Positions 9,477 through 17,654 of a DNA stretch of 64,000 nucleotides are shown one piece after another. Each line of letters begins with the position of its first letter. The stretch's first letter is position 1. Origin of the DNA: CAWBOY01 sp963790585 (GTDB lineage Bacteria > Planctomycetota > Planctomycetia > Gemmatales > Gemmataceae); NCBI GenBank assembly GCA_963790585.1, contig CAWBOY010000002.1:1178001-1242000 (forward strand), in the 5' to 3' direction. A program made the translations under genes and the position numbers. A model generated the notes under the pieces. That model was not told the DNA's origin. It did not search any database and saw only the letters and a list, made by a program, of their open reading frames with translations.

Positions 9477-9563
9477 CGGAGGGGGGGGGATTCGAACCCC
9501 CGAACGCCTTTCGGCGTTGTCGGTTTTCAAGACCGATGCAATCGGCCACTCTGCCACCCCTCC
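9477..9563 (-). tRNA. tRNA-Ser (UGA)
   Basis: Read on the minus strand it starts GGAGGGGTGGCAGAGTGG and folds fully: 7-base acceptor GGAGGGG/CCCCTCC, D arm, anticodon stem TCGGT/ACCGA around CTTGAAA (anticodon TGA), long variable arm ACGCC-GAAA-GGCGT typical of serine tRNAs, and T arm GGGGG-TTCGAAT-CCCCC. The discriminator base is G; CCA is not encoded. The integrated element abuts its 3' end. Confidence 0.97.
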
Positions 9564-9757
9564 GTGCGATATAACCTAGTGCCTGATCGTGGCTTGCGGA
9601 ATCGACGTCCTGACCGCACGGCAAACAAGCGACGCCACCTTCGGCCTTAAAAGTGTATACGAGGGGTAGCCTGACAGCAAGGCGAGAGCGGCCGGCCAGG
9701 GAAAGCGATGTCAGCATGTTCGCTGGTGCCGGAATAAGGGTCGTTTTGAACCAAACC

Positions 9758-9788
9758 TTGCCGAATCTGAAGCCTAATTGGCTATAAT
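9758..9788 (+). promoter_or_regulatory. Candidate promoter for the DUF4058-like gene
   Basis: TATAAT at 9783-9788 with TTGCCG at 9758-9763, spacer 19. The gene start is 38 bases downstream. Confidence 0.45.
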
Positions 9789-9826
9789 GGTGAAATGGTC
9801 ACTCCTGAGCATTGAAGGGAAAAGTC

Positions 9827-10570
9827 ATGCCGCTGCGCGATCACTTTCATGCGCCGTGGAGCGAATGGAATCCTTGGGAAGGCTTCCACGCCATGTGGAT
9901 CACTACGATGGTGCGTCACCTGAATGGAACCATATTGCCGCCTCAATTTCGTGCCGTCCCGGAGGTGCATCTCGGGCTATTCGTCGAAGCGGACGTTGCA
10001 ACGTTTGAACGAGAACGGCTTCGCGCCGCGCGTCCGCTCGATTCTTCAGAGCCGGAAACAGGCAGCGGACCTGAAGTCTGGTCGTCGCCTCCGATGCAAA
10101 CACTGGAAATCGAGTTCCCCGACCAAGATGTTTACGAAGTCCGTGTCCTAGACACTCGACAGAGTACGCGCTTGGTGGCTGTTGTCGAATTGGTGAGTCC
10201 GGCTAACAAAGATCGCCCAGAACATCGGCATCCGTTCGTGGCGAAATGTGCCTCTTACTTGCAAGAGCAAGTGGGCGTCGTTGTAGTCGACGTCGTGACG
10301 AACGGTCAGGCCAACCTGCACCAGGAACTTCTCGAGATGCTATCGTCTGGCCGGCAGGAAAACGGTCAACCTGACTTGTATGCGGCTTCTTATTGCAGTC
10401 GCCAAAAAAATGGAAAATGGCTCCTCGACACTCAGTCCGTCGCGCTCGAGGTAGGAACGCCGCTACCGACAATACCACTCTACCTATTTGAAACTCTCGC
10501 GGTGCCGTTGGGTCTCGAAGCGAGTTACACAGAGACCGCCGAAGTGCTACGAATCTCCGTCGATTCCTAA
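9827..10570 (+). CDS. DUF4058-like family protein
   Basis: 247 residues. The opening (MPLRDHFHAPWSEWNPWEGF) and the conserved VAVVELVSPANKDRP core match my memory of DUF4058 proteins, which are frequent in planctomycetes and cyanobacteria and have no proven function. The VELVSPANK segment resembles restriction-endonuclease-like folds (ExK), but this is only an impression. The ATG at 9827 follows GAAGGGA, so I prefer it to the TTG at 9812. It is the first gene after the tRNA and precedes the protease operon by 27 bases, so co-transcription is possible. Confidence 0.65.
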   Translation: MPLRDHFHAPWSEWNPWEGFHAMWITTMVRHLNGTILPPQFRAVPEVHLGLFVEADVATFERERLRAARPLDSSEPETGSGPEVWSSPPMQTLEIEFPDQDVYEVRVLDTRQSTRLVAVVELVSPANKDRPEHRHPFVAKCASYLQEQVGVVVVDVVTNGQANLHQELLEMLSSGRQENGQPDLYAASYCSRQKNGKWLLDTQSVALEVGTPLPTIPLYLFETLAVPLGLEASYTETAEVLRISVDS

Positions 10571-10597
10571 TCGCTCCTTCGACCATAAACTCAGCTC

Positions 10598-11662
10598 ATG
10601 CAAACCGTCTCTCGTTTTGAAGCCAATCTGTTACGCATCCTCGCCTTTTTCCTGCGCCGCGAGCCGCCCGAGCGGGCCATGCCGTTGCTCGAACAGCGCC
10701 TGCAACCGCCGACCTGTCTTAGCAAGTCTGCCATCGACTTGGCCTGCGATGCACTAACCAAAGGTAGCGCGCAGATCTTGGCTCAGCGCGGCGGCTGGCG
10801 TGAGGAGCGGCATCCGCGCGTCGATGGCATCGTCGCGGGCCGACTCTGGGAGCGGACCGAGCCGAGCGAACTCGGCTTACACTTTTCTGAGGAGGCCTTG
10901 GCTTTCCTTATGTGGATAACCGCCCAACAACCGGGCGATGGGGAGCCCCACTGGGGTCCAAAGGAAATCACCTTGACCGCAGGCGATCGATTGCTGCTCT
11001 TTTTGGCTCACGAAGGCCTGCGCGGCGGAGCAGACAGCCTCGGCGCATCGACGCTGCGACGGCGGCAACCGTATAATCAACATGGGCTTTGCTGGCTGGC
11101 TTATCCCGAGGATTATGTCGATATGCCAGCAGTGATCGAGCCGAATTTTGAGCCATGGACGACGGAGCGTGGAGCGGACATCCTGGAAGCCCTCCAAACC
11201 GATCTCTGTTTGCGTTGGGTCAGCGTCGAGGCAAGCAAGGAGGATATTCGAGATCCTCGAAAGATGCTAAGCCTGGGCCAATCACAAGAGCGGGTCCTGC
11301 GGATTTTGCTACGCTCACTGCGCGAAGCCCACCGCCTCGATTTGGCCCGATTTCTGTTGCGAGCGCTCGCGCAGCTCTTGACTGACAGCGCCGACGCCAG
11401 CCTGTGGATTGGGCGATTGGATACGAAGAACCTACGTCTTGCAGACCGCATGGAGGTACAAGGCGCCGCGCTTGGCGCATTGCGACTGTTGGAGTCCGAG
11501 TTTTCCGCCTGGAGCCGCTGGGCCAAAGGCGTGGGCTATCTCGATGAAGAATACCAATCGGCCAAACTGTGGTTATCAGACTGGGAGTACGAACACGGGG
11601 AGCGCTCTTGCGAGCGAATTCGGGCCCTACTTCGTCAAATGGATCCTATGAGACAGAGCTGA
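10598..11662 (+). CDS. Hypothetical partner protein of the FtsH-like operon
   Basis: 354 residues, soluble, mostly helical, arginine- and leucine-rich; no family I can name with certainty. It starts MQTVSRFEANLLRILAFFLR and has repeated LLRxLxxA patterns (RILLRSLREAHRLDLARFLL), suggesting a helical-repeat scaffold. It is followed by a coiled-coil protein, an AAA+/M41 protease and a small acidic protein on the same strand with short gaps. That order resembles the FtsH-centred 'ternary' conflict modules described by the Aravind group, where uncharacterised X-domain proteins accompany the protease. The assignment to a particular X domain is not possible from sequence alone. Confidence 0.6.
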   Translation: MQTVSRFEANLLRILAFFLRREPPERAMPLLEQRLQPPTCLSKSAIDLACDALTKGSAQILAQRGGWREERHPRVDGIVAGRLWERTEPSELGLHFSEEALAFLMWITAQQPGDGEPHWGPKEITLTAGDRLLLFLAHEGLRGGADSLGASTLRRRQPYNQHGLCWLAYPEDYVDMPAVIEPNFEPWTTERGADILEALQTDLCLRWVSVEASKEDIRDPRKMLSLGQSQERVLRILLRSLREAHRLDLARFLLRALAQLLTDSADASLWIGRLDTKNLRLADRMEVQGAALGALRLLESEFSAWSRWAKGVGYLDEEYQSAKLWLSDWEYEHGERSCERIRALLRQMDPMRQS

Positions 11663-11737
11663 GAGACCGTCCCGCAAGCTCCCCTCGCCCCCCGAGTGCA
11701 GGGGAAAGGGGCTCTCCAAACCGGAGGCCGATTTCTT

Positions 11738-12310
11738 ATGAGCAGGGCTTATACCATTCGCGTCCGAGAGTGCATCCAGCAAGTCATCCGCGCTGAGGAT
11801 GGCGTCAGCGCCCAATTGGAGATTCTGGAGATCCTGCCCGCCGTGCAAATGGCCGGCTTGTTGGCTGCCGAGCTTGAAGAGCGCGGTTTCGAGCGCGACG
11901 GTGAGCACCTCACGCGGAAGCAAGACGGCGGCATCGTCGTCACTGTCGATCCCAAGACCGGCACTGTCACCGTCCGCGCCGAGTCGGCCGATGAGGTAGT
12001 TCTCGAAGGCGAAAAGAAGGGTCAGGCATACTCCGAAACCGGCGATAGCGCCGACGCCGCCCGCGCCCATCTACGTGAAGAACTGCAACAAGAACTCAAA
12101 GGCCAAGTTCGTACACGCGCGGACGAACTCCAGGAAAAGGTCACAGAGCAGCTCGAAGCCGAGCTATGCAACCTCCGTCAAGAACTCGATCAAGCCGTCA
12201 ACCGCGCCACGGCCGCCGCCCTCAAACAAAAGGCCGCTCAACTCGGACAAATAAAAGAAATGACCGAGGATCCTCAGACGGGGTCGTTGACGATTGTTGT
12301 TGAAGTGTAA
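11738..12310 (+). CDS. Coiled-coil accessory protein of the FtsH-like operon
   Basis: 190 residues. The first 95 form a compact alpha/beta region with two beta hairpins (DGGIVVTVDPKTGTVTVRAE). Residues 105-170 are a long coiled coil (LREELQQELKGQVRTRADEL and onward), and the C-terminus returns to a beta hairpin, DPQTGSLTIVVEV, like the one near residue 75. It resembles the small proteins annotated as FtsH-ternary-system domain X5, from memory. It could present substrate to, or oligomerise with, the protease encoded 110 bases downstream. ATG 11738 has GGAGG ten bases upstream. Confidence 0.6.
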   Translation: MSRAYTIRVRECIQQVIRAEDGVSAQLEILEILPAVQMAGLLAAELEERGFERDGEHLTRKQDGGIVVTVDPKTGTVTVRAESADEVVLEGEKKGQAYSETGDSADAARAHLREELQQELKGQVRTRADELQEKVTEQLEAELCNLRQELDQAVNRATAAALKQKAAQLGQIKEMTEDPQTGSLTIVVEV

Positions 12311-12317
12311 TAGCCCG

Positions 12318-12385
12318 TAGTCCGTAGCAAAGACCTACATACAATTGCGTCGACCTGACACGTACAGGTTTTTTGCTACGGACTA
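12318..12385 (+). repeat. Intergenic inverted repeat
   Basis: TAGTCCGTAGCAAA (12318-12331) pairs exactly with 12372-12385; a small inner hairpin (ACCTGACACGTACAGGT) fills the loop. It sits between the coiled-coil gene and the protease gene, so it could partly terminate or modulate read-through in the operon. Confidence 0.6.
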
Positions 12386-12420
12386 CTCAGGCTACGGACT
12401 AAGCTCCAAGGAGCCCCAAA

Positions 12421-14540
12421 GTGTTGATCGGCGAGCGCGACCTCCCTCAAGACCTGAACAACGAATCCGCCGTCGAGGCGGCGTATTCCACGGAAATGGC
12501 CGAGGTCGCCTCCAAGTTGCAACGCGGCCTGCCGACGCTGATCGAGTGTGATAAGGATCTCGCGCCGTTTTTGTTTATCAATCTTCGGACACGTCTGAAG
12601 GCAATTAACCTGCGCTGCCTCTATCTCGATGGTCGACCCAAGCAGGACGAACAGCCGGCTGCTATGGCGCCGCTCGGTCTGATCGGCACCATGATCGCGC
12701 AATTGCGCGACGCGGTTCGCGGAGCGGTGGAGCGGCGCGTCGTGGTGTTGCCTCACCTCGATTTGTTGACAACCAGTCAGGGCGGATTGACGGCCGAGGC
12801 GCGCGAGGTCATTCCGCTCCTGTATGAGAACCCGGAGTTGGTTTGGCTTGGTTTTAAGGATCCATCGTTTCCGTTGCCGCGCGTGATCGAGAATCTCTTT
12901 CCGCATCGTGTGAGCCTGGTCGGATTGCGGCGCGATCGGCTGCGGCATCTGATTACCAGGCGCGAGAGCCGCAAGTTTGGCCGCGAGTTCAATCCGTGGA
13001 ATCTGTATAAGCATGTCTCCGGCGTCAATGCCGTGCGCTGCGCCGGTTGCTCTCGACTATGGAGGGTGAGGATTACCCCGTCAATCCCGTTCATGCCTAT
13101 CGCCAGCTACGGCAGGCGACGCTCGGCGGTTCGCTCGAAGTGCCCAACATCTCCTTTGACCGCGACATTGGAGGCTACGGCAGAGTCAAGGAACGTCTCC
13201 GTTCGGAGATTCTCGATCTTCTAACACGCAAAGAGGCGTTAACCAGCGAGGACCAGATCAAGTCGATCGAAGAATTGATCCCCAAGGGAATGATCTTTTG
13301 GGGTCCGCCTGGCACAGGCAAGACTCTCTTCGCCAAGGCGATCGCGTCCGAAATCGGTGCCGCCGTGACCATCGTCTCCGGGCCGGAACTCAAGAGTAAA
13401 TGGGTCGGTGAGAGCGAAGACAATCTACGACAGATCTTTCACAAGGCCCGCCAATCGGCCCCCTCGATCATCGTCTTCGACGAGCTAGACTCTTTCGCCT
13501 CCGCGCGCGGCACCTACAGCGGCAGCGGCGTCGAACATTCGATGGTCAACCAGCTCCTCACGGAGATGGATGGCTTCCATCGTGAGGAAATGGTCTTCGT
13601 CGTCGGTACCACCAATTTCGTCGAAATCCTCGACCCCGCTTTGCTTCGTCCAGGCCGCTTTGAATTCCATCTCTATATCCCATATCCCGACCAGGACGCA
13701 CGACGAGAGATCCTGAGAATCTACGACCGCAAGATGGGTCTCAAGATGTCGGATGAGACTTTGGAATCCACAGTCAAGCGGACAGAAGACCGGGTGCCCG
13801 GCACCGCTTCCGGCACATTTTTCAGCGGCGATCATCTGAACGCTCTCTGCCGCGGCCTGGCGCGACGGCGTTTGCGCGAGGGCAGACAGGACGAGACTAC
13901 GGCCAAGGATGTTGAAGACACCCTCATGGATTGGGTCGATCGCGTCAAGCTGACGCCGCAAGAAGAGCGCGTCGTCGCCACTCATGAAGCCGGTCACGCC
14001 GTTGTCAGCATTTTCACACCGCAAGCGCGGCCAGTCGAGCGCATCGCTCTCACCGAAGGGATGTATGGCACCCTCGGCCTTGTGCAGATGAAGGCACACG
14101 AGAATCGCTTCTCCATGACCCGTGGCCAAATGATGGCCTTCCTGACTGTGGCCTTCGGCGGCATGGAGGCAGAGCTGATGCTCCTCGGCGACGACCCCTC
14201 CATCGGTTGCGAGGCCGACCTCCAGAGCGCCACCACCTTGGCCCGATCGATGGTCGAACTCTACGGCATGGGCGGCGAGCAAGTTTCTCCCCTTTGGTGC
14301 CAATCGACCGACCGCACCGGCAACCGCGTGCCGCACCTGTCCCAAGCGAAACTGGAGTCGCTCGACCGCCGCATCGACGAACTTCTCAACGAAGCTCGCC
14401 AAAAGGCCCGCGCGATAATCAACGAACAATGGGCCCTGGTCGAATGTCTCCGCGACCTATTGATCGAAAAGAAAGTGATCGAAGCAAAGACATTCAAAGA
14501 ACTGGTGGCCACAAAAGGTGTCGCCCACCCGCTGCAATAG
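12421..14540 (+). pseudogene. Soluble FtsH-like AAA+ metalloprotease, one frame break
   Basis: ATP-dependent zinc protease of about 706 residues when repaired. Residues 1-205 are a degenerate AAA-like domain without Walker A (GLPTLIECDKDLAPFL in its place). The second AAA+ domain is complete: GPPGTGKT, IIVFDELDS, and RPGRFEF with the arginine finger. The M41 domain has HEAGH at 13983-13997 and the third zinc ligand in CEADLQSAT. There is no N-terminal membrane segment, unlike housekeeping FtsH, so it should work in the cytosol. The frame breaks near 13035: V-N-A-V-R then L-L-S-T-M-E-G-E-D in the -1 frame; one base is missing (length 2 modulo 3). GTG 12421 follows AAGGAG. Either an assembly error or true loss. 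Confidence 0.8.
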
Positions 14541-14551
14541 GAATCCACGCA

Positions 14552-14818
14552 ATGGCCCAAATAACCATCCGCCTGCGCATCAACCCCGAGACGGGCAAGA
14601 AGGACATTCACATTGGTCTACGCTCAGACGAAGATGCGTTACCCCATGAGCATGAACAAAAGCATAAGGCGATCGTGGATAAACTGATCGAAGGCGGCAT
14701 CCTGAATGCGGAAGAACGCGGGGAAATTGTGGTGGAGCGGGAGGAGGAAATGGGGAAGGCCGTGAAACCGAGTGTGGAGGGGCGCGAGGGGCGGAAGGCA
14801 CAGGAGCAGGGGCAATGA
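14552..14818 (+). CDS. Small acidic protein of the FtsH-like operon
   Basis: 88 residues. It begins with a beta strand pair (MAQITIRLRINPETGKKDIH) and continues with a helix (HEHEQKHKAIVDKLIEGG) and a charged tail. It starts 11 bases after the protease gene. Small proteins with this strand-helix layout occur beside FtsH-like proteases in planctomycete operons; a regulator or adaptor is the natural guess. No catalytic motif is visible. Confidence 0.6.
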   Translation: MAQITIRLRINPETGKKDIHIGLRSDEDALPHEHEQKHKAIVDKLIEGGILNAEERGEIVVEREEEMGKAVKPSVEGREGRKAQEQGQ

Positions 14819-14846
14819 ATCTTGCTAATGCTGGAGATGGGTGCCG

Positions 14847-15110
14847 ATGTTGGAGCCAAAGGAGGAAGTGAGGTATATCCTGGTTCGTCAAACAGCACTG
14901 GGAGTGGCGCAAGTTAACTACACTCGGTTTGCCGATGACGACGTTTACATCGTTAGTGAGGAATACATAAGAATAATTGAGTTTGCCCCTCCGATGGCAT
15001 GGCTGGAGGCATGGGCTGACTTGCTGGCTCAAGGATTTGTCGAACTAAGCCAATCCAGGAAGGCCGGGCTCATTCCCTTTGATTGGGAGCCCAGTGATGA
15101 CTTTGAATAA
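14847..15110 (+). CDS. Small hypothetical protein
   Basis: 87 residues, acidic, not recognised. Tryptophan-rich middle (MAWLEAWADLLAQGF) and an acidic end (DWEPSDDFE). No signal peptide or membrane segment. A GTG at 14841 is an alternative start; GGAG lies upstream of both. It is followed 27 bases later by the disrupted DUF6941-like gene, so they may have formed one transcript. Confidence 0.5.
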   Translation: MLEPKEEVRYILVRQTALGVAQVNYTRFADDDVYIVSEEYIRIIEFAPPMAWLEAWADLLAQGFVELSQSRKAGLIPFDWEPSDDFE

Positions 15111-15331
15111 ACCTGTCTTTGATTTTGGAATCTCGACATGAGCCAAATGCAACCGACAGTTCGATATTTGATCGTTTGCGAAGATGTACATACAGATCCT
15201 CAAAAACCGCGACGCATTACGCTGGTCGGCCTAATAAACGCCATTCGATCGATTGACGACGTGCCCTACCCATTATTATATCGGGAGTTTTGCGTATTTG
15301 TCCAAATGACCGAATGTCGCGGTACTGCTGA

Positions 15332-16218
15332 GAGACTGTCCCATAAGTCCAATTAAGCCGCCATTCGATAATGGAATTCCGCCTCGATTGCTTTTGGATC
15401 CAAGCGATTGAGCATAAGGTGAATCATAGCCAACTTGAGATACGCCTCCGACGACAGCACGCTACGCTCATAGTCCTTACTCAACCGGCGGCATTGACTC
15501 AGCCAGGCAAACGTCCGCTCCACCGTCCAACGGATTGGCAATGTCACCCAACCCTCCGCTCCTTCAGGACGTCGCACGATGACCAGTTCCCACTGTGCCT
15601 TTTCCTCCACCCAACGATACAAGGCGTGGTTGTGGTATTTGCTGTCCGCAAACATACGTTTCACCCGACTCATCGGTTGGCTTTCCAAGCGTTCAAAGAC
15701 CTGTGTCGCCGCCTTGGCGTCGTCCACGTCGGCAGCCGTCACCAAGACCGCCAGCAGCAACCCCATGCTATCCACGACGATATGGCGTTTACGGCCATTG
15801 ACATTTTTAGCATTGTCGCGGCCACGCTGTTCGCCGCCACAACGGGTGTCGACCGATTGGCTATCGACGCTGGCTGTGGTACGCGGATGGTAAGGCTTCT
15901 CCGCCGTGCGTACCTTGGTGCGGAGAAGATCGTGAATTCTGTCGAGAGTGCCGTTGTGTCGCCAAGAGTCGAAGTAACGCCAGACTGTGCTTTTTGGTGG
16001 AAAATCCTTGGGCAGGTAACGCCATTGGCAACCGGTGCGTAACAGGTAAAAGATGGCATCGACGACATCACGCAGGTTGGTAATGCGTGGCCGTCCGCCG
16101 GGATAAACGGGCAGGTGGGGTTCGATCAGAGCCCACTGCGCGTCGGTAATGTCGCTGGGATATGTTTGAGTTCTCATACCTCATTATACGCATCGACAGC
16201 TGCTTATGGGACAGTCTC
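15332..16218 (-). mobile_element. IS5-family insertion sequence, 887 bp
   Basis: Terminal inverted repeats of 16 bases: GAGACTGTCCCATAAG at 15332-15347 and its complement at 16203-16218. The target duplication is TGA (15329-15331 and 16219-16221). The transposase runs on the minus strand. Confidence 0.93.
15353..16177 (-). CDS. IS5-family transposase
   Basis: 274 residues, intact. DUF4096-like N-terminus (DITDAQWALIEPHLPVYPGG, GCQWRYLPKDFPPKSTVWRY), first aspartate in ASVDSQSVDT, second in RMFADSKYHNHALYRW, glutamate in RWTVERTFAWLSQCRRLSKDYE. This is the single-frame form of the family. It moves the IS that split the DUF6941-like gene. Confidence 0.95.
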   Translation of the reverse strand: MRTQTYPSDITDAQWALIEPHLPVYPGGRPRITNLRDVVDAIFYLLRTGCQWRYLPKDFPPKSTVWRYFDSWRHNGTLDRIHDLLRTKVRTAEKPYHPRTTASVDSQSVDTRCGGEQRGRDNAKNVNGRKRHIVVDSMGLLLAVLVTAADVDDAKAATQVFERLESQPMSRVKRMFADSKYHNHALYRWVEEKAQWELVIVRRPEGAEGWVTLPIRWTVERTFAWLSQCRRLSKDYERSVLSSEAYLKLAMIHLMLNRLDPKAIEAEFHYRMAA

Positions 16219-16435
16219 TGAGACAAGTATCGAAATTCGGCACGCCGATTCTGATGAAGTTGTATTGCGTGCGGCACAGCGAACGATTTCGTTTGGACAG
16301 GACCCACTTGAATTTTTTGGAATCACCTTTCGCGTGCTCAACTGCACGTTCAAGCAACCTGGTTTGTATTGGGTTCAATTCTGGTATAATCAGGAAGTGA
16401 TCGCACAGCAATCGATGTTGTTGAGGTAAATAGAC

Positions 16436-16807
16436 ATGACGAAAGATGCCGCTATCGATGTAGGTTGCTTGCTGATAGGGGATTTTGTCGACGAAGGGGA
16501 GGTTCCAACAGACATAGCCTTTGGCATAGGTGAACCCGTTAGACCTCACCTTATAGCAAGCTACATGGATGATTGGAATCAGCGAGATGATTCCAAGGAG
16601 TTTACAGTCCTCTTAAAAGACGGGCGTGTTGCTGCTGTTCGCGGCCAAGGATTGAAGCTTCTTTCCGTTCCCGAAGCGGAGGACGGACCAATTTATGGGA
16701 TTGTCTCTCGAATTGCGAATGCCAATGAATTCGTCGCGCTGTTTAAGAGTTCGGAGGTGGTTGGTATTTTCCTTGGTGAAATCCGATTGGATGGGGAGAA
16801 GTCCTGA
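16436..16807 (+). CDS. Hypothetical protein next to the DUF6941-like gene
   Basis: 123 residues, acidic and beta-rich, not recognised. Notable stretches are FTVLLKDGRVAAVRGQGLKL and FVALFKSSEVVGIFLGEIRL, which read as a small beta-barrel or roll. No signal peptide. It begins 6 bases after the stop of the split DUF6941-like gene, so the pair was probably one operon and the IS may have polar effects on it. Confidence 0.55.
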   Translation: MTKDAAIDVGCLLIGDFVDEGEVPTDIAFGIGEPVRPHLIASYMDDWNQRDDSKEFTVLLKDGRVAAVRGQGLKLLSVPEAEDGPIYGIVSRIANANEFVALFKSSEVVGIFLGEIRLDGEKS

Positions 16808-16836
16808 TCGGGGCAAAATAATTCTGTATTCAAGAG

Positions 16837-16899
16837 CTGGGAGCGTTAGCGACTGGAGCATGCCCTGGCTCGGCTCGCTCCAGTCGCTAACGCTCCCAG
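16837..16899. repeat. Palindrome with 23-base arms
   Basis: CTGGGAGCGTTAGCGACTGG plus AGC at 16837-16859 is perfectly complementary to 16877-16899; the loop is 17 bases. It separates two convergent genes and could serve as a bidirectional terminator, but there is no U-run, and similar palindromes recur elsewhere in the window. Confidence 0.85.
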
Positions 16900-16965
16900 G
16901 TCCTGAAATGTAGGCCGCTCGATCCCGAACGCTTCATGCTCAACAATTCTTGTGACAGCCTACTA

Positions 16966-17451
16966 TCAATTATTGGGCTTCGCCGTCTGTCGGAACAGCA
17001 CGAGATCATGTCGCTTGATCATCACGCCGGGCTGGTGGTCGGGGCGGACGCCCATGGTGTAGACGCCAAATTTGCCCGAATTGACCTCCGCGACATACAG
17101 AGCGGATTGGCCTTCGTTGATCATGCCGGTGGTCATCAGGAAATGGACGTTCTGGCGTGGCGGCAGTCCGAATTCGGTGACTAGATCGACTTCGGCCCAG
17201 CCGACGATCTTGCCGACCTGGCGGTCAATGAGGGTGCCCAGAAGTTTGCCGGCGCGGTAGTCGAGCATCCAAACGCCGTCGATTGGGGCGCCGTTGATGA
17301 TGGCGGCCTGGCCGGTGCAGAGAATATAATCCTCATAGCGGTCCGACGAGGCGGCTCGGAGGTCGGGCGTTCGCGCCAGCCATAGGCCGATCGCGCCGCC
17401 GCCGACAAACATGCCAACAACCAGCCACAATAGCCGTCCACGATCTTTCAC
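16966..17451 (-). CDS. Membrane-anchored hypothetical protein
   Basis: 161 residues from a GTG at 17451, chosen because AGGAGG lies seven bases upstream; the frame is open further but without ribosome site. Residues 6-25 form one membrane helix (LLWLVVGMFVGGGAIGLWLA), so the remaining beta-rich domain is probably periplasmic. That domain contains an ILCTGQAAIINGAPIDGVWM stretch, reminiscent of repeated-strand sensor domains. Function unknown; no obvious partner. Confidence 0.65.
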   Translation of the reverse strand: MKDRGRLLWLVVGMFVGGGAIGLWLARTPDLRAASSDRYEDYILCTGQAAIINGAPIDGVWMLDYRAGKLLGTLIDRQVGKIVGWAEVDLVTEFGLPPRQNVHFLMTTGMINEGQSALYVAEVNSGKFGVYTMGVRPDHQPGVMIKRHDLVLFRQTAKPNN

Positions 17452-17654
17452 GGTCTGGCCTCCTCTCGCCTTGCCCTCGGCCTGCGTGGCCGGTCCGTCG
17501 GACAGGTCGCCCCGCGGCGGCACTATAGCAAGCGCATCGATCGGAGCAAGCGCAGATCTTGTTTGCCGTGACGGCAAAAATCTCGCTATACTCACCTCAG
17601 ATTACCAGCGTCCCGCGCAATGCGGGTCTCGGCTACAAACCCAGAGGACCGTAC

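Larger units (their letters stand above)
2284..9563 (+). mobile_element. Integrated satellite-like element at tRNA-Ser
   Basis: The AlpA-like protein, TOPRIM primase, DUF3631 ATPase and tyrosine integrase form a same-strand set like those of P4-type satellites and phage-derived islands. The integrase gene lies against the 3' end of a tRNA gene, the usual attachment target. No capsid, portal or terminase genes are visible. I found no second copy of the tRNA 3' end to the left, so the left border is unproven and may lie beyond the window or have been lost near the IS1380 element. Confidence 0.55.
6781..9579 (+). pseudogene. Tyrosine integrase, disrupted by an ISAs1-type IS
   Basis: Site-specific recombinase of the mobile element. 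The first 122 bases (6781-6902) encode MGYRIFKTSYQDRSG onward to RRLPAFT; the rest resumes at 8175 with SKAASEEMGRN. Removing the IS and one 10-base target copy gives 1,527 bases, an exact open frame of 508 residues. The catalytic parts are all present: arginine in ETGLRSGEIRSL, HSLRHTFIS (HxxR), ARHSTISLTMDRYTH with the nucleophilic tyrosine. The C-terminal 100 residues are unusual: the frame runs antisense through tRNA-Ser and stops at 9579. With its own gene split, the element is probably immobile now. Start at ATG 6781 after AGGTGAG. Confidence 0.85.
15138..16429 (+). pseudogene. DUF6941-like gene split by an IS5-type IS
   Basis: The left part (15138-15331) encodes MSQMQPTVRYLIVCEDVHTD through ECRGTAE and the right part (16222-16429) continues TSIEIRHADSDEVVL through QQSMLLR. 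Removing the IS and one TGA target copy gives 402 bases, an exact frame of 133 residues. The protein resembles the DUF6941 family, beta-rich proteins of unknown function that open with PTVxYxxxCDDV and GLI. A second member lies between hisC and hisB at 19648-20046. The insertion should inactivate this copy. Confidence 0.8.

Noticed and set aside
9372..9717. Two minus-strand frames that include MAEWPIASVLKTDN and VRIPPPPLVF
   Set aside because: These are the well-known false translations of a serine tRNA gene; the tRNA itself explains the sequence.
13000..13090. Programmed -1 frameshift in the FtsH-like gene
   Set aside because: No X-XXY-YYZ slippery site and no obvious downstream stem; a missing base is simpler.
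13485..14429. Minus-strand frame of 314 codons opposite the FtsH-like gene
   Set aside because: Shadow of the protease; the plus strand carries Walker and HEAGH motifs.
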